Source: JAEUPI01 sp044222685 (GTDB lineage Bacteria; Pseudomonadota; Gammaproteobacteria; Burkholderiales; Burkholderiaceae_C). From it: DNA of 23,195 nt. The stretch's first letter is position 1. Each line of letters begins with the position of its first letter. The notes below the pieces were generated by a model that was given only the letters and a program-made list of their open reading frames with translations, had not been told where the DNA came from and did no database searches. Shown one piece after another: positions 21,160-23,195 of this stretch. The stretch covers positions 1 through 23,195 of the forward strand of contig JBGAMU010000064.1 of NCBI GenBank assembly GCA_044222685.1, written 5' to 3'. A program made the position numbers and the translations under genes.

Positions 21160-22248
21160 ATGCCGCGCCCGATCGAAGCCCTGATCCACCACGATGCGCT
21201 GTCGAGCAACCTCGCCCGCGCGCGCGCGGCCGCCGGCGGTGCGCGCGTGTTCGCGGTGGTGAAGGCCAATGCCTACGGCCACGGCATCGAGCGCGTCTAC
21301 GAGGCCCTGCGCGGCGCCGACGGCATTGCGCTGCTCGACCTGGCCGAAGCCGAACGCGTGCGCGCGCTCGGCTGGCGTGGGCCGGTGCTGCTGCTCGAAG
21401 GCACGTTCGACGCACGCGACCTCGAAACCTGCTCGCGGCTGAACCTGTGGCACACGGTGCACCATGAGGCGCAGATTGACTGGCTCGGCCGTCACAAGAC
21501 GCAGCAGCCGCACCGCGTGTTCCTCAAGCTCAACAGCGGCATGAACCGGCTCGGCTTCGCGCCGCAGTCGTTCCGCAGCGCCTGGACGCGGCTGGAGGCG
21601 CTGCCGCAGGTCGACGAGATCACGCTGATGTCGCACTTCGCCGACGCCGATGGCGCGCGCGGCGTGGCGGCGCAGCTGGCGGTGTTTCAGCAGGCCGCCG
21701 CCGACCTGCCCGGCGAGCGCACGCTGGCCAACAGCGCCGCGCTGCTGCGCCATGCCGACACCACCGCGGCCGACTGGGTACGACCGGGCATCATGGTCTA
21801 CGGCAGCGCGCCCGATCATCCCGAGCACGACGCGGCGCATTGGGGCCTGCAGCCGGCGATGACGCTGCGGGCCCAGCTGATCGCGGTGCAGGCGCTGGCC
21901 GCCGGCGCGGCGGTCGGTTACGGCAGCCAGTTCGTCGCGCCGCAGGCGCTGCGCATCGGCGTCGTCGCCTGCGGCTATGCCGACGGCTACCCGCGTCTGG
22001 CGCCGACCGGCACGCCGGTGCTGGTGGACGGCGTGCGCACACGCACGGTGGGCCGGGTGTCGATGGACATGATCACCGTCGACCTGACGCCGGTGCCGCA
22101 CGCGCAGCCGGGCAGCGAGGTCACGCTGTGGGGCCGCGGCCCGCGCGACAGCGTGCTGCCGATCGACGAGGTCGCCCACGCGGCGGGCACGGTCGGCTAC
22201 GAGCTGATGTGCGCACTGGCACCCCGCGTGCCTGTTCACGTCGCCTGA
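21160..22248 (+). CDS. alr: Alanine racemase
   Basis: The 362-residue PLP enzyme interconverts L- and D-alanine for peptidoglycan synthesis in the cytosol. The PLP lysine is in VVKANAYGHG (K35), the catalytic Tyr of the other face in VGYGSQFVA (Y254), and an Arg is present in NSGMNRLGF (R130). The SMDMITVDL segment (301-309) is the usual substrate-site motif. Length is typical. The start at 21160 follows AAGGAAG by about 11 bases. An upstream in-frame ATG at 21079 would add 27 residues not seen in the family. It is divergent from lplT and 14 bases ahead of arfB. Confidence 0.96.
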   Translation: MPRPIEALIHHDALSSNLARARAAAGGARVFAVVKANAYGHGIERVYEALRGADGIALLDLAEAERVRALGWRGPVLLLEGTFDARDLETCSRLNLWHTVHHEAQIDWLGRHKTQQPHRVFLKLNSGMNRLGFAPQSFRSAWTRLEALPQVDEITLMSHFADADGARGVAAQLAVFQQAAADLPGERTLANSAALLRHADTTAADWVRPGIMVYGSAPDHPEHDAAHWGLQPAMTLRAQLIAVQALAAGAAVGYGSQFVAPQALRIGVVACGYADGYPRLAPTGTPVLVDGVRTRTVGRVSMDMITVDLTPVPHAQPGSEVTLWGRGPRDSVLPIDEVAHAAGTVGYELMCALAPRVPVHVA

Positions 22249-22262
22249 CGCACAGCGCCGCC

Positions 22263-22673
22263 ATGCCGCGCATTGCCTACACGCTCGACGAGCGCGAACT
22301 GCAGTTCGACGCGGTGCGCGCCCAGGGCGCCGGCGGGCAGAACGTCAACAAGGTGTCCAGCGCCATCGTGCTGCGCTTCGATGTCGCCGCCTCCAGCCTG
22401 CCCGAGCCGTTGAAGGCGCGGTTGCTGGCGCGCAGCGATCAGCGCATCGGCGGCGACGGCGTGGTGACGATCAAGGCGCAGGAGCACCGCAGCCAGCCAC
22501 GCAACCGCGACGCGGCGATCACGCGCCTGCGCGAGCTGCTCGACGCGGCGGCCACCATCCCGCGCCGGCGCATCGCCACCGCGCCGACGCGCGCCTCGCG
22601 CGAACGCCGGCTCGAGTCGAAGACGAAGAAGAGCGCCATCAAGGCCGGCCGCGGGCGCGTGCACGAAGGCTAG
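22263..22673 (+). CDS. arfB: Ribosome-rescue peptidyl-tRNA hydrolase ArfB (YaeJ-like)
   Basis: The 136-residue protein has the release-factor catalytic motif GGQ at 24-26 (GAGGQNVNKVSSA) and the family's basic tail (SRERRLESKTKKSAIKAGRGRVHEG), which enters the empty mRNA channel of stalled ribosomes. There is no codon-recognition domain, which separates it from RF1 and RF2. It hydrolyses peptidyl-tRNA on non-stop complexes. It starts 14 bases after the alr stop without a strong ribosome binding site, so it is probably cotranscribed. Its stop codon shares the palindrome CTAG (22670-22673) with the convergent gene. Confidence 0.95.
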   Translation: MPRIAYTLDERELQFDAVRAQGAGGQNVNKVSSAIVLRFDVAASSLPEPLKARLLARSDQRIGGDGVVTIKAQEHRSQPRNRDAAITRLRELLDAAATIPRRRIATAPTRASRERRLESKTKKSAIKAGRGRVHEG

Positions 22674-23195
22674 TGCTCTGCGGCCGCCGGCGTCGGTCGT
22701 GTTGCCACGTAGACGCTGCCGACGCACAGCGCGATGCCGGCGAACGACAGCGCCGTCGGCCGCCAGCCCTCGAGCGCGGCCGAGACGGCGAGCGCGATCG
22801 GCGGGATCATCACGCCGGTCATCGCCGCGCGCGCCGCGCCGACGCCTTGCGCGAGCTTGAAGTACAGCAGGAACGCCGTCACCGTGCCGCAGACCGCCAG
22901 GTAGAGCAACGAGATCCACCAGGCCGGGCCGGCGCCGGGCGCCAGCGTGTGGCCCTGCAGCGCGGCGACGCCGAGCAGCGCCCCTGCGGCATAACCCATG
23001 CACCACGCCAGCACCGGCACCAGCGGCAGGCCGCGGCGCGACAGCGTCAGCGTCATCGCGTTGCCCAGGCAGGCGCAGACCACCGCGCCGAGGCCGACGG
23101 CCAGGCCCAGCCCGGCGTTCGGTCGCGCGCCGGCGGCCACCACCTCGGGCCAGAAGATCAGCACCACGCCGGCGACGCCGGCGCTGGCCGCGGCG
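22670..23195 (-). CDS. EamA (DMT) family transporter, C-terminal part (cut by window edge)
   Basis: About 175 residues of a polytopic membrane protein are visible. They hold roughly six helices, including the second EamA repeat (PAWWISLLYLAVCGTVTAFLLYF, then GVMIPPIALAVSAALEGW and FAGIALCVGSVYVATRP). The frame stays open to the right edge, so the start and first repeat lie outside. An ATG at 23167 is internal to the frame and not a likely start. It is distinct from the EamA protein at 18748-19683, and the cargo is unknown. Its TAG stop overlaps that of arfB on the opposite strand. Confidence 0.88.
   Translation of the reverse strand, partial: AAASAGVAGVVLIFWPEVVAAGARPNAGLGLAVGLGAVVCACLGNAMTLTLSRRGLPLVPVLAWCMGYAAGALLGVAALQGHTLAPGAGPAWWISLLYLAVCGTVTAFLLYFKLAQGVGAARAAMTGVMIPPIALAVSAALEGWRPTALSFAGIALCVGSVYVATRPTPAAAEH

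Noticed and set aside
19662..21467. Very long open frame on the plus strand across lplT
   Set aside because: Its translation is His/Gln/Arg/Asp-rich with no recognisable domain and is antisense to a clear LplT gene. Long antisense frames are expected at this G+C content.

Overview
The window is G+C-rich (roughly 70% by eye), densely packed, and has mostly housekeeping or catabolic genes. Gene families, the alr/lplT pairing, the short gaps and a hairpin-rich intergenic repeat all point to a beta-proteobacterium of the Burkholderiales (Rubrivivax/Leptothrix/Methylibium-like). This taxonomic call is inference. No rRNA, tRNA, CRISPR array, integrase or transposase was seen.

Layout, left to right. 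(1) 1-192: no gene recognised, one perfect hairpin. (2) 193-2683, minus strand: a dppB-dppC-like ABC permease pair followed by a DsbA/FrnE-type thiol oxidoreductase. No binding protein or ATPase for these permeases is in the window. (3) 2794-4248, plus: an aldehyde dehydrogenase, convergent with (4) a nitrilase at 4255-5385, minus. The nitrilase is divergent from an AraC-type regulator (5526-6485). (5) 6584-14544, plus: a nine-gene run of a MarR regulator, Rieske oxygenase alpha and beta subunits, a periplasmic binding protein, LivH-LivM-LivG-LivF-type transporter subunits and a short-chain dehydrogenase. Most of these junctions are ATGA overlaps. (6) 14552-15864: an 82-residue unknown protein divergent from a LysR regulator, with an unusually AT-rich promoter region between them. 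(7) 15929-17726, minus: glutathione peroxidase then aromatic/aspartate aminotransferase. (8) 17862-18743: a response regulator with a degenerate N-terminal receiver-like region. (9) 18748-20996, minus: an EamA transporter and LplT. (10) 21160-22673, plus: alanine racemase then the ribosome-rescue hydrolase ArfB. (11) A second EamA transporter runs off the right edge.

The most system-like part is 4255-14544. A nitrilase with its own regulator sits beside a MarR-controlled operon that couples a dedicated ABC importer to a two-subunit ring-hydroxylating oxygenase and an NAD-type SDR. The simplest reading is capture of an aromatic compound, probably an acid, ring dihydroxylation, and dehydrogenation of the cis-diol. 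The nitrilase could supply the acid from a nitrile. The substrate cannot be read from the sequence, and no ferredoxin or reductase for the oxygenase is present in the window.

The second notable signal is a multi-hairpin repeat present twice, in opposite orientations. One copy lies between the binding-protein gene and livH. The other lies between the convergent lysR and aminotransferase genes, where it also encodes the last 15 or so residues of the aminotransferase.
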